A stretch of DNA of 29,739 nt from F23-B02 sp963625685 (GTDB lineage: Bacteria > Bacillota > Clostridia > Oscillospirales > Oscillospiraceae): NCBI GenBank assembly GCA_963625685.1, contig CAVFTR010000019.1:1-29739 (forward strand), written 5' to 3'. The position numbers were made by a program, and so were the translations under genes. Of the stretch, positions 13,409 through 22,000 are shown piece after piece. Position 1 is the first letter of the stretch; each line of letters opens with the position of its first letter. The notes under the pieces were generated by a model. It did no database searches. It was not told the origin of the DNA and saw only the letters and a program-made list of their open reading frames with translations.

Positions 13409-15552
13409 AAAATATCCTCACTATCTGCCGCAGCGACCTGCGCAGGATATCCTCCAGCGTCGTCGCCATCGTCATCATTCTCGGCCTGGCCGCCGTGCCC
13501 TGCCTTTACGCATGGTTCAACATCTTCTCGAACTGGGACCCCTACGGCCCGGACGCGACCTCGCGCATCAAGGTCGCCGTAGCGACCGAGGATGCCGGCG
13601 CGAGCGTGCTGGGGCTGAAGATAAACATCGGCGATCAGGTCATCTCCGCTCTGGAGGCAAACGACGTCATCGGCTGGCAGTTTGTCGACACCAAGCAGGA
13701 CGCGCTCGACCTCGTGTACAGCGGCGACTGCTACGCCGCGCTCGTCGTGCCCGAGGATTTCACCTCGTGCGTCACCAGCTTTTTAAGCGGCGATATCACC
13801 AACCCCGAGATAATCTTCTATCAGAACGACAAGAAAAACGCCATCGCGCCGAAGATAACCGGCAAGGCCAAGACCGCCGTTCAGGAGCAGGTCAACGCCA
13901 CCTTCGTGCAGACGATATCCGACGATATCGCCTCGCTGATATCCGTTGCAAATGCAAACGGCGTGACCGCCGAGAGCCTTCTCGGCGATCTCAGCTCCGA
14001 TATAAGCGACCTGAGCCTCAAGCTTTCCGACTGCTGCGCGGCCCTGAGCGCCGCAAACGGCCTGACCAATTCGGCCAGGAACCTCATAAGCGTCGCGGTG
14101 AACCTGTGCAGCAGCACCTCGGCGACGCTCGAGCAGTCAAAGGAGCTTCTGAACAAGGCCGGCGACGACACGGCGACGATAGACAGCCGCATAGATACGA
14201 CGGTGCAGAGCGTAAACACCGCTCTCGCGCAGGCCGACTCGAACCTCGCCGCCATACAGACGAGCCTCGAGGACGCGTTTTCCGATATAAACCGCTATAA
14301 CGACTACGTCTCCACGGGCCTCGCGGCCGACGTGGCGATGCTCGACGCGCTCAGCAGCAACTGCTCGGATATGGCGCAGTCGTTCTCCTCCATAGGCTTT
14401 GACGCGGCCGCGGCGCAGATGTCCCTGCTCGCGTCCCAGCTCAAGACCCTCTCATCGGCCCTCGGCGCCCTGCAGGCGGCGACCGACGAGAGCTGGGCGG
14501 GCGTGCGCGCACAGCAGGAGTCCATCCTCTCCTCGATAAGCTCCGCGCGCGCTACGATAAGCGAGCTTCAGACCACGGTCAGCAGCGACCTCGGCCCGAG
14601 GCTGCACGCGGCGCTCAATAACGCGCAGGGCGCGTCGGCGAGCGTGAGCTCGGTGCTCGGCAGGCTCCAGAGCTCGACGAGCGCGCTCAGCGGGACGCTC
14701 AGCTCCTACCTCGGCTCTATCGGCACCCTGCAGTCCGGCTTTGCCGACACGCAGAAGGCCATTGAGGGCGCTCAGGCCGAGCTCGAGGTCATTTCGGAGT
14801 TTATCTCCGCGCTCGCCGGCAGCAAGCTGCTCAAGGAGGTGTCGGACACGCTCGAAAACGACGGCGAGCTCGTCGGCGGCTATCTGGCCTCGCCGATAAG
14901 CATGGACACCGTCATAAAATACGAGATCGAGACCTACGGCTCGGCGATGGCTCCGTTCTACACGGTGCTCGCGCAGTGGGTCGGCGCGCTGCTGAGCGCG
15001 GTCTTCCTCAAGGTCAGGCTCCGCAGGGAGGACGAGCCCCTCGGTCTCCGGCTGCACGAGAGATTCTTCGGCCGCTACGGTCTGTTCTTCCTCGTCGCGG
15101 TCGGGCAGGCGCTCATCGTATCGCTCGGCGACCTGTTCTACGTCCAGATACAGTGCCTGTATCCGTGGCGCTTTGTGCTCGCGGCCGTCATGACCGGCCT
15201 GAGCTTCTCGCTTTTGAATTACGCTCTTGTCTTCGCGCTCGATAATATAGGCATGGCGGTATCCGTTATCGTCATGGTCATCCAGGTCGGCGGCTCGGGC
15301 GGCACCTACCCCGTGGAGGTGCTGCCGGATATATTCCAGAAGCTGTACGACTTCATGCCCTTCAAATACGCAATGAACGCAATGCGCGAGACCATCGGAG
15401 GAATGTACGGCAGCGAATATCTGTTCAATATCGAGGTCCTCGCCGGGATCGCCCTGGGCTCGATGATCATGGGACTTGCTCTGTACTACCCCTGCCTTGG
15501 CCTTAACCGCTTAATCGAATCAAGTAAAAGAAAGAGTGAGATCATGCAATGA
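13405..15552 (+). CDS. YhgE/Pip-family membrane protein (second paralog)
   Basis: 715 residues from GTG 13405, which is preceded by GAGGAGGTGA. The architecture is the same as the first paralog: an N-terminal segment ending VPCLYAWFNIFSNWDPYGPD, a long Ser/Ala-rich coiled-coil ectodomain (about 45-505), then about five C-terminal segments with PFYTVLAQWVGALLSAV, GGSGGTYPVEVLPDIFQ and PFKYAMNAMRETIGGMY. The ectodomains are much more diverged than the membrane ends. Related yet distinct copies in one operon suggest a heteromeric pair. The stop overlaps the next start (ATGA). Confidence 0.88.
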   Translation: MKNILTICRSDLRRISSSVVAIVIILGLAAVPCLYAWFNIFSNWDPYGPDATSRIKVAVATEDAGASVLGLKINIGDQVISALEANDVIGWQFVDTKQDALDLVYSGDCYAALVVPEDFTSCVTSFLSGDITNPEIIFYQNDKKNAIAPKITGKAKTAVQEQVNATFVQTISDDIASLISVANANGVTAESLLGDLSSDISDLSLKLSDCCAALSAANGLTNSARNLISVAVNLCSSTSATLEQSKELLNKAGDDTATIDSRIDTTVQSVNTALAQADSNLAAIQTSLEDAFSDINRYNDYVSTGLAADVAMLDALSSNCSDMAQSFSSIGFDAAAAQMSLLASQLKTLSSALGALQAATDESWAGVRAQQESILSSISSARATISELQTTVSSDLGPRLHAALNNAQGASASVSSVLGRLQSSTSALSGTLSSYLGSIGTLQSGFADTQKAIEGAQAELEVISEFISALAGSKLLKEVSDTLENDGELVGGYLASPISMDTVIKYEIETYGSAMAPFYTVLAQWVGALLSAVFLKVRLRREDEPLGLRLHERFFGRYGLFFLVAVGQALIVSLGDLFYVQIQCLYPWRFVLAAVMTGLSFSLLNYALVFALDNIGMAVSVIVMVIQVGGSGGTYPVEVLPDIFQKLYDFMPFKYAMNAMRETIGGMYGSEYLFNIEVLAGIALGSMIMGLALYYPCLGLNRLIESSKRKSEIMQ

Positions 15553-16211
15553 TAATTGACTTCAAAGCGCATGTCATGCCGGGCATGGACAAAACCTGCA
15601 AGAACAGGATCGACACTATCCGGCGCCTCATGGCGGCAAAGGACGCCGGAGTCGACATTATCGTCGCCGCACCCGTCTACGATCCCGACGAGTGCAGCGT
15701 CGAGGAATTTCTTGACCGCCGCCGCCAGTCCGAGGACATACTCGCAAGCCTCATGAACGATGAGCTGCCCGAGGTGCTCCCGGCCGCCGCGGTCAAATTC
15801 AGCCCGAGGCTGCTCGACGAGGAGGGGCTCCCGGAGCTCTGCTTCGGCGATAAATGCTTCCTGCTGAACATGAGTGACGTCGAGTGGAGCGAGACGACGG
15901 AGGCCGTGCTGCGCAGGCTCTCTGGCAGGCTCGGGATGAACGTCATCCTCACCGACGCCGGCGAGGCCGTTCTGAAAAACAGCGACAAGCTCCAGCAGCT
16001 GGGCGTGCACATCGTGCTCGACCTCGACGAGATCCATCACAAAAAGCAGATACGCGCCTACCTCCCGCTCATCGGCAGCGGCCTTGTCTGCGCCCTGTGC
16101 AGCGACTGGGCCTCCGAGGCGCCGTACCGCTTCCTGCGCAAGACCATACGGCGCATGGACGAGGCCTTCGACACGGTCATGGCCGCCTCCGCGCACCTGC
16201 TCGGCAAGTGA
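15549..16211 (+). CDS. Degenerate CpsB/CapC-like PHP phosphoesterase (probable pseudoenzyme)
   Basis: 220 residues, ATG overlapping the preceding TGA. The order of segments follows CpsB/CapC manganese tyrosine phosphatases: start IIDFKAHVMPGMD (family DIHSHILPGIDDG), VDIIVAAPVYDP (family TIVATPHY), AAAVKFSPRLL (family GAE block), CFLLNMS (family LIEFP), GMNVILTDAGEAVL (family PVIAHPERY) and LVCALCSDWASEAPYRFL (family ASDAHN...RPP). Most metal-ligand histidines of those motifs are replaced: the first His of HSH, the His of TPH and the His of AHPER. One His (His8) and SDW remain. I infer the fold is kept but metal-dependent catalysis is lost or altered. Family assignment rests on pattern order and is moderate. 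Confidence 0.6.
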   Translation: MIIDFKAHVMPGMDKTCKNRIDTIRRLMAAKDAGVDIIVAAPVYDPDECSVEEFLDRRRQSEDILASLMNDELPEVLPAAAVKFSPRLLDEEGLPELCFGDKCFLLNMSDVEWSETTEAVLRRLSGRLGMNVILTDAGEAVLKNSDKLQQLGVHIVLDLDEIHHKKQIRAYLPLIGSGLVCALCSDWASEAPYRFLRKTIRRMDEAFDTVMAASAHLLGK

Positions 16212-16238
16212 GCCGGACAAAACGGAAATAGAGAAGTG

Positions 16239-16276
16239 TTTTTACCCCCGGCTGATCTACAGCCGGGGGTAAAAAA
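16239..16276. terminator. Strong bidirectional terminator
   Basis: TTTTTACCCCCGGCTG (16239-16254) pairs fully with CAGCCGGGGGTAAAAA (16260-16275) around an ATCTA loop. The left arm begins with a T-run and the right arm ends in an A-run. It closes the YhgE operon just before the MATE promoter. Confidence 0.9.
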
Positions 16277-16280
16277 TATG

Positions 16281-16311
16281 TTGACTCTACAATAATTGTA
16301 GAGTTTAATAT
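16281..16311 (+). promoter_or_regulatory. MerR-type promoter/operator
   Basis: TTGACT (16281-16286) and TAATAT (16306-16311) are 19 bp apart, the overlong spacer typical of MerR-activated promoters. The 19-bp perfect palindrome CTCTACAATAATTGTAGAG (16285-16303) fills the spacer. The cognate regulator is probably the MerR gene at 17661 in the same operon. Confidence 0.88.
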
Positions 16312-16336
16312 GGCTAAGCATAAGGAGAGTGATATC

Positions 16337-17674
16337 ATGCAGCGCGATCTGACAAAGGGCAGCGTATTCAAAAGCATAGTCGTTTTTTCTCTGCCGTATT
16401 TTTTATCATACTTTCTCCAGACGCTCTACGGTCTGGCCGACCTCTTCATAATCGGGCAGTACGAGGGCGTTGCGTCGACGACGGCGGTGTCGATAGGCAG
16501 CCAGGTCATGCACATGCTCACGGTCATGATCGTCGGCCTTGCCATGGGCACGACCGTGTCCATAGGCCGTGCCGTCGGAGCGGGCGACAGCAGGCGCGTC
16601 TCGGCCTGCGTGGGCAATACCGTGACGCTGTTCATGCTCGTTTCGCTGGCGCTGACGGCGGCGCTCCTGCTGCTCGTGCGGCCGATAGTCTCCGTTATGT
16701 CCACGCCCGCCGAGGCCGTCGAGGGCACGGTGAGCTATCTTGTCATCTGCTTTGCGGGGATCCCGCTCATCACGGCCTACAACATCATAAGCAGCATCTT
16801 CCGCGGCATGGGCGACAGCAAAAGCCCCATGTATTTTATCGCCGTGGCCTGTGCTGCGAATATAGCGCTGGACTATCTTTTCATGGGCGGCCTCGGCCTC
16901 GGTCCGGCGGGAGCCGCGCTCGGCACGACGCTTGCGCAGGCGGCGAGCGTCATATTTGCGCTCGCCGCGATACGCCGGCGTAAGAGCGTCGCGCTCGAAA
17001 GGAGCGATCTTCGCCCGAAGAGCGGCGTCATGGGGCAGATACTGTCCATCGGCGTGCCGGTGGCGCTTCAGGACGGGCTTATCCAGGTCGCCTTCATACT
17101 CATAACCGTCATCGCAAACCGCCGCGGCCTTACTGACGCCGCCGCCGTCGGCATAGTCGAAAAATTCATCAGCTTCGTCTTCCTCGTGCCCTCGTCGATG
17201 CTCTCGACCGTGTCGGCGCTCGGGGCGCAGAGCCTCGGCGCGGGAAAGCCCGAGCGGGCGAAGAAGACGCTGTGGTATTCCGTCGCCATAGCCGCGGGCT
17301 TCGGCGTGCTCGTGAGCGTGCTCGTCCAGTTTATCGCCGAGCCCGTCGTCGGCCTGTTCACTAACGACGAGGCCGCGATCGCGGCCGGCGGGCCGTATCT
17401 GCGCGGCTATATCCTCGACTGCCTCTTTGCGGGCATACACTTCTGCTTCAGCGGCTACTTCTGCGCCTGCGGCAGGTCGATGATATCGTTTATCCACAAC
17501 ATGGCGGGCGTCGCGCTCGTCAGGGTCCCGGGCGCGTACCTCATGTCGGAGATGTTCCCCGCGACGCTGCTGCCGATGGGCCTTGCGACGGCGGCCGGCT
17601 CCGTTCTGCAGGTGCTCATCTGCCTTATAGCCTACAGGCTCATAAGAGGGAGGGAGGCGCGTGCGCTTGGATAA
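16337..17674 (+). CDS. MATE-family multidrug/cation efflux transporter
   Basis: Predicted 445-residue, 12-segment antiporter exporting drugs or other cationic compounds using an ion gradient. I chose ATG 16337 because AAGGAGAG (16322-16329) precedes it; an in-frame ATG at 16310 lies inside the -10 element. Family signs are the N-terminal LPYFLSYFLQTLYGLADLFIIGQY and the two six-segment halves. Each half carries a MATE-like pattern: MGTTVSIGRAVGAGD (near 74-88) and STVSALGAQSLGAGKPERAKK (near 294-314). The stop overlaps the MerR start by 14 bp. A MerR-controlled MATE pump suggests induction by a small-molecule ligand. Confidence 0.92.
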   Translation: MQRDLTKGSVFKSIVVFSLPYFLSYFLQTLYGLADLFIIGQYEGVASTTAVSIGSQVMHMLTVMIVGLAMGTTVSIGRAVGAGDSRRVSACVGNTVTLFMLVSLALTAALLLLVRPIVSVMSTPAEAVEGTVSYLVICFAGIPLITAYNIISSIFRGMGDSKSPMYFIAVACAANIALDYLFMGGLGLGPAGAALGTTLAQAASVIFALAAIRRRKSVALERSDLRPKSGVMGQILSIGVPVALQDGLIQVAFILITVIANRRGLTDAAAVGIVEKFISFVFLVPSSMLSTVSALGAQSLGAGKPERAKKTLWYSVAIAAGFGVLVSVLVQFIAEPVVGLFTNDEAAIAAGGPYLRGYILDCLFAGIHFCFSGYFCACGRSMISFIHNMAGVALVRVPGAYLMSEMFPATLLPMGLATAAGSVLQVLICLIAYRLIRGREARALG

Positions 17675-18485
17675 GGGCGAGCTTTTCTCCATCGGCGAGA
17701 CGGCGCGCATGTTCGGCCTGAGCGTCGGCACGCTGCGCCATTACGAGGCGCTCGGCCTCGTTGTGCCGGAGCTGGTCGACCCGGACTCGGGCTACCGCTA
17801 CTACAGCGTGCGGCAGTTTGAGCCGCTGAACACCGTCAGGTACCTGCGCATGCTGGACATGCCCCTGTCCGAGATCGCCGATTTTCTCAGAAACCGCGAC
17901 GTCGGCGGCATCGAGCAGAAGCTCCTGCGCCAGAAGGCGGAGATCGAAAGAAAGCTGCGCGAGCTTGAGATAATAGAGCGCAGGATAGACAAGCGCCTGG
18001 GCATGCTAAGGGACGCCAGATGCGCGCCGCTGGACCTCATCGAGGAAAAAACGCTGCCGCCCTGCCGCCTCGTGTGGATAGAGCGTCCGCTCGAGCTGGA
18101 CGATGCGCTGAGCATGGAGCTGCCCATACGAAGGCTCGACGGCAGCCGCCGCGAGACGGCGGTGTTTCTCGGAAAGGTCGGCGTCGGGATATCGAGGGAG
18201 GACCTGCTGGACGGAAGATACGATAAATACGACTGCATTTTCCTCATCCTCGACGAGGACGAGGACTTCGGCTCGGCGCGCGAGCTGCCGGAGACGCGCT
18301 GCGTTACGCTCCGCTACTGCGGGAGCCACCGCGAGGCCGCCGCGCAGTATGAAAGGCTGGCCGCTTATATGCGCGCCCGCGGTCTGCGCCCGGCCGGCTT
18401 TTCCCGCGAGGTCACGATGATAGACTACGGCGTCACCTCCGACCCGGGGCAGTTTGTAACGCAGATAAGCATACCGGTGGAATAA
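17661..18485 (+). CDS. MerR-family regulator with GyrI-like effector domain (BmrR type)
   Basis: 274 residues from GTG 17661, behind GGGAGG. The N-terminal winged helix is canonical: LFSIGETARMFGLSVGTLRHYEALGLV (8-34), then DPDSGYRYYSVRQFEPLNTVRYLRMLDMPLSEIADFL. A dimerisation helix (about 88-118) follows, then an effector-binding region (about 125-273) like BmrR and Rob/GyrI proteins, which bind amphipathic drugs. It overlaps the MATE gene and so is co-transcribed from the palindromic 19-bp-spacer promoter at 16281. This predicts autogenous activation of regulator and pump. The ligand is unknown. Confidence 0.92.
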   Translation: MRLDKGELFSIGETARMFGLSVGTLRHYEALGLVVPELVDPDSGYRYYSVRQFEPLNTVRYLRMLDMPLSEIADFLRNRDVGGIEQKLLRQKAEIERKLRELEIIERRIDKRLGMLRDARCAPLDLIEEKTLPPCRLVWIERPLELDDALSMELPIRRLDGSRRETAVFLGKVGVGISREDLLDGRYDKYDCIFLILDEDEDFGSARELPETRCVTLRYCGSHREAAAQYERLAAYMRARGLRPAGFSREVTMIDYGVTSDPGQFVTQISIPVE

Positions 18486-18490
18486 ATTTT

Positions 18491-18694
18491 ACAGACCGCA
18501 GAAAAACCCATGCTGCTGCGTCAAGATAACCGCGCAGCGGGGGAGCGTGAGGGGGCAAGGCCCGCCTCAGGTCAGATAAGCCGCCGTCGAGAGCCTTGAA
18601 ACTTCAAGGATCTCGGTAGAGGCATTTTGAAAGCTTTCAAAATGCTCGGCGGAAAAATGCAGGCAAAAAATCCCGTGAGGGACTTTTTTGACAA
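18491..18694 (+). repeat. MITE-like or structured element, copy 2
   Basis: Diverged copy of 9668-9878. Conserved parts are GCTGCG...CCGCGCAGCGGGGGAGC, GAGGGGGCAAGGCC and the end GACTTTTTTGACA. Internal hairpins keep their positions with different sequence: CCTTGAA-AC-TTCAAGG (18594-18609), and a palindrome with arm GCATTTTGAAAG (18622-18645). Like copy 1 it lies between convergent genes. Confidence 0.7.
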
Positions 18695-18697
18695 ATA

Positions 18698-18727
18698 GAA
18701 AAAGACCGCGTCAAACGACGCGGTCTT
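18698..18727 (-). terminator. rpmE terminator
   Basis: AAGACCGCGTC (18702-18712), AAAC loop, GACGCGGTCTT (18717-18727). The A-run at 18699-18703 gives a U-tract on the minus strand. It lies 18 bp beyond the rpmE stop. Confidence 0.85.
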
Positions 18728-18745
18728 AAGCTTTGTAATTTCAAA

Positions 18746-18946
18746 TTACTTGATGCCGTACTTCTTATTGAACTTATCGACGCGGCCGCTGGTGTCGACC
18801 AGCTTCTGCTTGCCGGTGTAGAAGGGATGGCACTTCGAGCAGATCTCGACGCTGATGCCGGGGCGGGTCGAGCCGGTCTCGATGGTTGCGCCGCAGGCGC
18901 ACTTTATAACGGTGGGCTGATAGTTAGGATGGATTCCTGCCTTCAT
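18746..18946 (-). CDS. rpmE: 50S ribosomal protein L31
   Basis: 66 residues, typical length. It keeps the zinc-type cysteines (Cys16, Cys18, Cys36 and Cys39; CACG and CSKCHPFYTGKQK), so it is the zinc-containing C+ form. The start MKAGIHPNYQPTVIKCACG is diagnostic. A GAGGAG site lies upstream of the ATG. It has its own promoter, which partly overlaps the end of addA. Confidence 0.97.
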   Translation of the reverse strand: MKAGIHPNYQPTVIKCACGATIETGSTRPGISVEICSKCHPFYTGKQKLVDTSGRVDKFNKKYGIK

Positions 18947-19013
18947 TGTTCATATCTCCTCGTCGTAGGCTGTCTTGAGCACGCTCGGCGCGTGGTTACA
19001 AGACGCAAAGCTA

Positions 19014-19042
19014 ATTGTAGCACAGCGCCCTTGCGATTGCAA
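19014..19042 (-). promoter_or_regulatory. rpmE promoter with dyad at -35
   Basis: On the minus strand, TTGCAA (19042-19037), a 17-bp spacer and TACAAT (19019-19014). The -35 sits in an imperfect dyad (GCTCTTGC-AATC-GCAAGGGC) that may be an operator or chance. It starts 9 bp after the addA stop codon. Confidence 0.7.
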
Positions 19043-19050
19043 GAGCTTTT

Positions 19051-22000
19051 TTATACTTTTATGAGCTCGCCGGAGAAGAGGAAGTACAGCAGGCGCTCGC
19101 GCACGGGCATTCCCGTCATGCGCCCGGCCGCCCGGGCGTAGGCCTCGAGCTGGCTCTCATAGCTCTTTGCGCGCTCGAGAGCCGCCTCGCCGCTGACGCG
19201 GTCGGTCTTGTAGTCGATGACCGTTATCCCGCCGTTTTCCACTATCATGCAGTCGATAACGCCCTGGAGCAGCACGCTCTCGCCCTCGCCGCCGTCAAAG
19301 AAGCTCTCCGCCGGACACAGCAGCGAAAACCTGAACTCCCTGCGCAGCGTATCTGCCCGCATTATCCGCTGTCCGAGCTCCGAGCGGAACAGGCGCAGGA
19401 TGCTCTGCGTGTCGACGGCCTCGGCCTGGCGCGGGCTTAAAAAGCGCTCCGACACGAGTCGCCGCAGCTCGCCCCGGATATCCTCCTCGCTGCCTGCTTT
19501 CGCGTAGTCTATGTATTGCAGCAGCGCATGCGTCGCCGAGCCGCGCTGCGCGGGGCTCAGGCGCTTTTCCCGCCCCAGCCGCGGCGTGCGGAAGACGCCC
19601 GCCGGCGCCGGAGCGAGGGAGGCCGCCTCGGCGTCGGGCTCGTACAGGCGCTTGAGCTCCGTCGCCGTGACCTTCGAGGGCAGCTGCGAGGCCCTTTCGT
19701 GCGGATAGACAAAGGCGAGGTTATGACGCAGCCTTTCCGTAAGCCCGGGGTCGGGCGGCACCGTCTCCGTCCCGAAGACCTCCTCCTGCCGTTCACCGGC
19801 CCCGGCCGCGCTTATGAACGAGAGCTTAAAGCGCTCCTGCCCGGCGCACAGCTGCGCGTAGATCATCCAGTCGGCAAAGCTCTGCGCCGACATGAGTATC
19901 TCCGGCGACATGGGCACGGTGCATTGCAGCATCATGTCCTGCAATTTTTTCTCGGGGTCCTTTATGTTCATCGCTGCCGTGACGAACAGGCGCTCTCGGG
20001 CCCGCGTGAGCGCGACGTAGAGAAGGCGCATCTCCTCGGACAGCTGCTCGCGGTGAAGGCGCTGCTTTATCGCGCTGCGCGCAAGGCCGGAGTACTCGAG
20101 CCTGCGGTGCAGGTCGCAGATCCTCGGGCCGAGGCCGAGCTCGGGGTGGATGAGCACCGTCGCCTTGAGGTCGGCGTCGTTGAATCTGCGCGAGGCGTCG
20201 CACAGGAACACGACGGGAAACTCCAGTCCCTTGGACTTGTGCACGGTCATTATCTTCACCGCGCCCTCTGCCGAGGCCGCGCTCATGTCGCCGCCGCGCT
20301 CTGCAAGGCGGTCGAGCCAGAGGCAGAAGCGGTGCAGGCCGCGGAAGCCGCCGGAGGCGAAGCGCCGCGCGAGAGAGAGCATCATGCGCAGGTTTGCGCA
20401 CCTCTGCGGCGCGTCCGGCATGGCAGAGCACAGCGCCATGAGCCCGAGCTCGTTATAGATGAACATCAGCAGCTCGTCCACGGGCGTATCCTGCGCGCGC
20501 GAGCGCAGCTTGCCGAGCGTTTCGAGAAAGCCTGCGCATTTTTCGCTCGTCTCCGAAGCCTTCGTGAGCGCCGTGAAGAAGTCGCCGGCGCGGTCGCACA
20601 GGCGTATCTGCGTCAGCTCGTCGGCCGAGAAGCCGAAGGTGCCCGAGCGCAGCACGGCGATGAGCGCTACGTCCTGATGCGGGTTGTCGATCACGGCCAG
20701 CAGGCTGCGCAGCGAGGCGGTCTCCGTCGCGGCAAAGAAGCTGCCGCCCTGGCCCGCGGCGACGGGTATGCCGCGCAGTATGAGCTCGCGGCGGTATATC
20801 TCGCCCACGGAGTTTGCCGAGCGCATGAGCAGCGCTATATCCCCGTAGCCGAGCGCGCGGCCGGATACCGTCATGCCCGAGAGCATGAGCTCGCGTATCT
20901 TATCGGCGACGACGGCGGCCTCCTTTTCGCTCTTGCCGCGCAGGTCGTCCTCGCCGCCCTTTACGTCGATGAGTATGAGCTCGGGGCTTTCCCCCGCGTC
21001 GGCATACAGGCCGCCGCAGCGCAGCTCGGCGTTTTCGTCGTAGTCGATATCGCCGAGCTTTTTCGACATGCAGGCGGAAAAAACGCTGTTTATGCCGTCG
21101 ACTATCTCCTGCCGCGAGCGGAAGTTCTCCTGAAGCATGATCTTCGCCGGCTCGCCCTCTCCGGCCTCGCTGAGGAAGGCGTAGCTTTCGTATTTTTCGG
21201 TGAATATCAGGGGGTCTGCCAGGCGGAAGCGGTAGATGGCCTGCTTCACGTCGCCGACCATGAAGAGGTTTTCGCCGTTTTTCGACAGGGCGCGGAAGAT
21301 ATCGTCCTGCACGCGGTTGACGTCCTGATACTCGTCGACCATGATCTCGCAGAAGCGCCGCGAGGTCTCGCGCGCAAGCTCGGTGGGAGAGCCGTCCTCG
21401 TTTGTCAGAAGCTGCGCGGTAAGATGCTCGAGATCGGCAAAGTCGACCTCGGCCTTGCGGCGCTTTTCGGCCGCATAGGCCCTGTCAAAGCGCAGCGTGA
21501 GCTCTATGAGCGCCCGCATGGCGGGCGCTGACGCGCGCATGTCGCCCAGGAGCTTTTCGCTGTCTCCGCCCAGGAGCTTCGAGTATTTTTCGCAGCTTTT
21601 TCTGCACAGCGCGCGCACGGCCTTTATGTATTCGCTCAGCTCCGGGTCGGGCGACTGGCGCAGGACGCCCAGCCGCGGGAAGCTCGGCGGCAGAGCGGAA
21701 AGCGCCCTGTCCCAGCCCAGCTCGCAGGCCCGCGCGAGCTCGCGCAGACTAAGCGCCGTCTCCGCGCAGCTCGCGCCGTATTTTTCCGCTATCACCGGGC
21801 TGCCGGCTGCCCTTTGGCAAAGCTCGTCCATCCTCTGCGCCCAGTACAGCGCCGAGTCGCGCAGCTCCGAGAGTATCTCCGCTCCCCAGACCGTTTTCCC
21901 TGCGTCGTCCTCCGTGGGCTCGAGGGACTCGAGCTGCTGCCTGAGCCACAGCCCGGGGCGGGCGTGGCTCTGCGTTTTGCGGTGCAGCGTGAGCACCGTC

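Noticed and set aside
16310..16336. Upstream in-frame ATG for the MATE transporter
   Set aside because: It lies inside the -10 element, so it would not be in the transcript; ATG 16337 has a good Shine-Dalgarno site.
19516..21531. A 671-codon open frame antisense to addA
   Set aside because: Low-complexity Arg/Ala/Val-rich translation without motifs; addA is unambiguous on the other strand.
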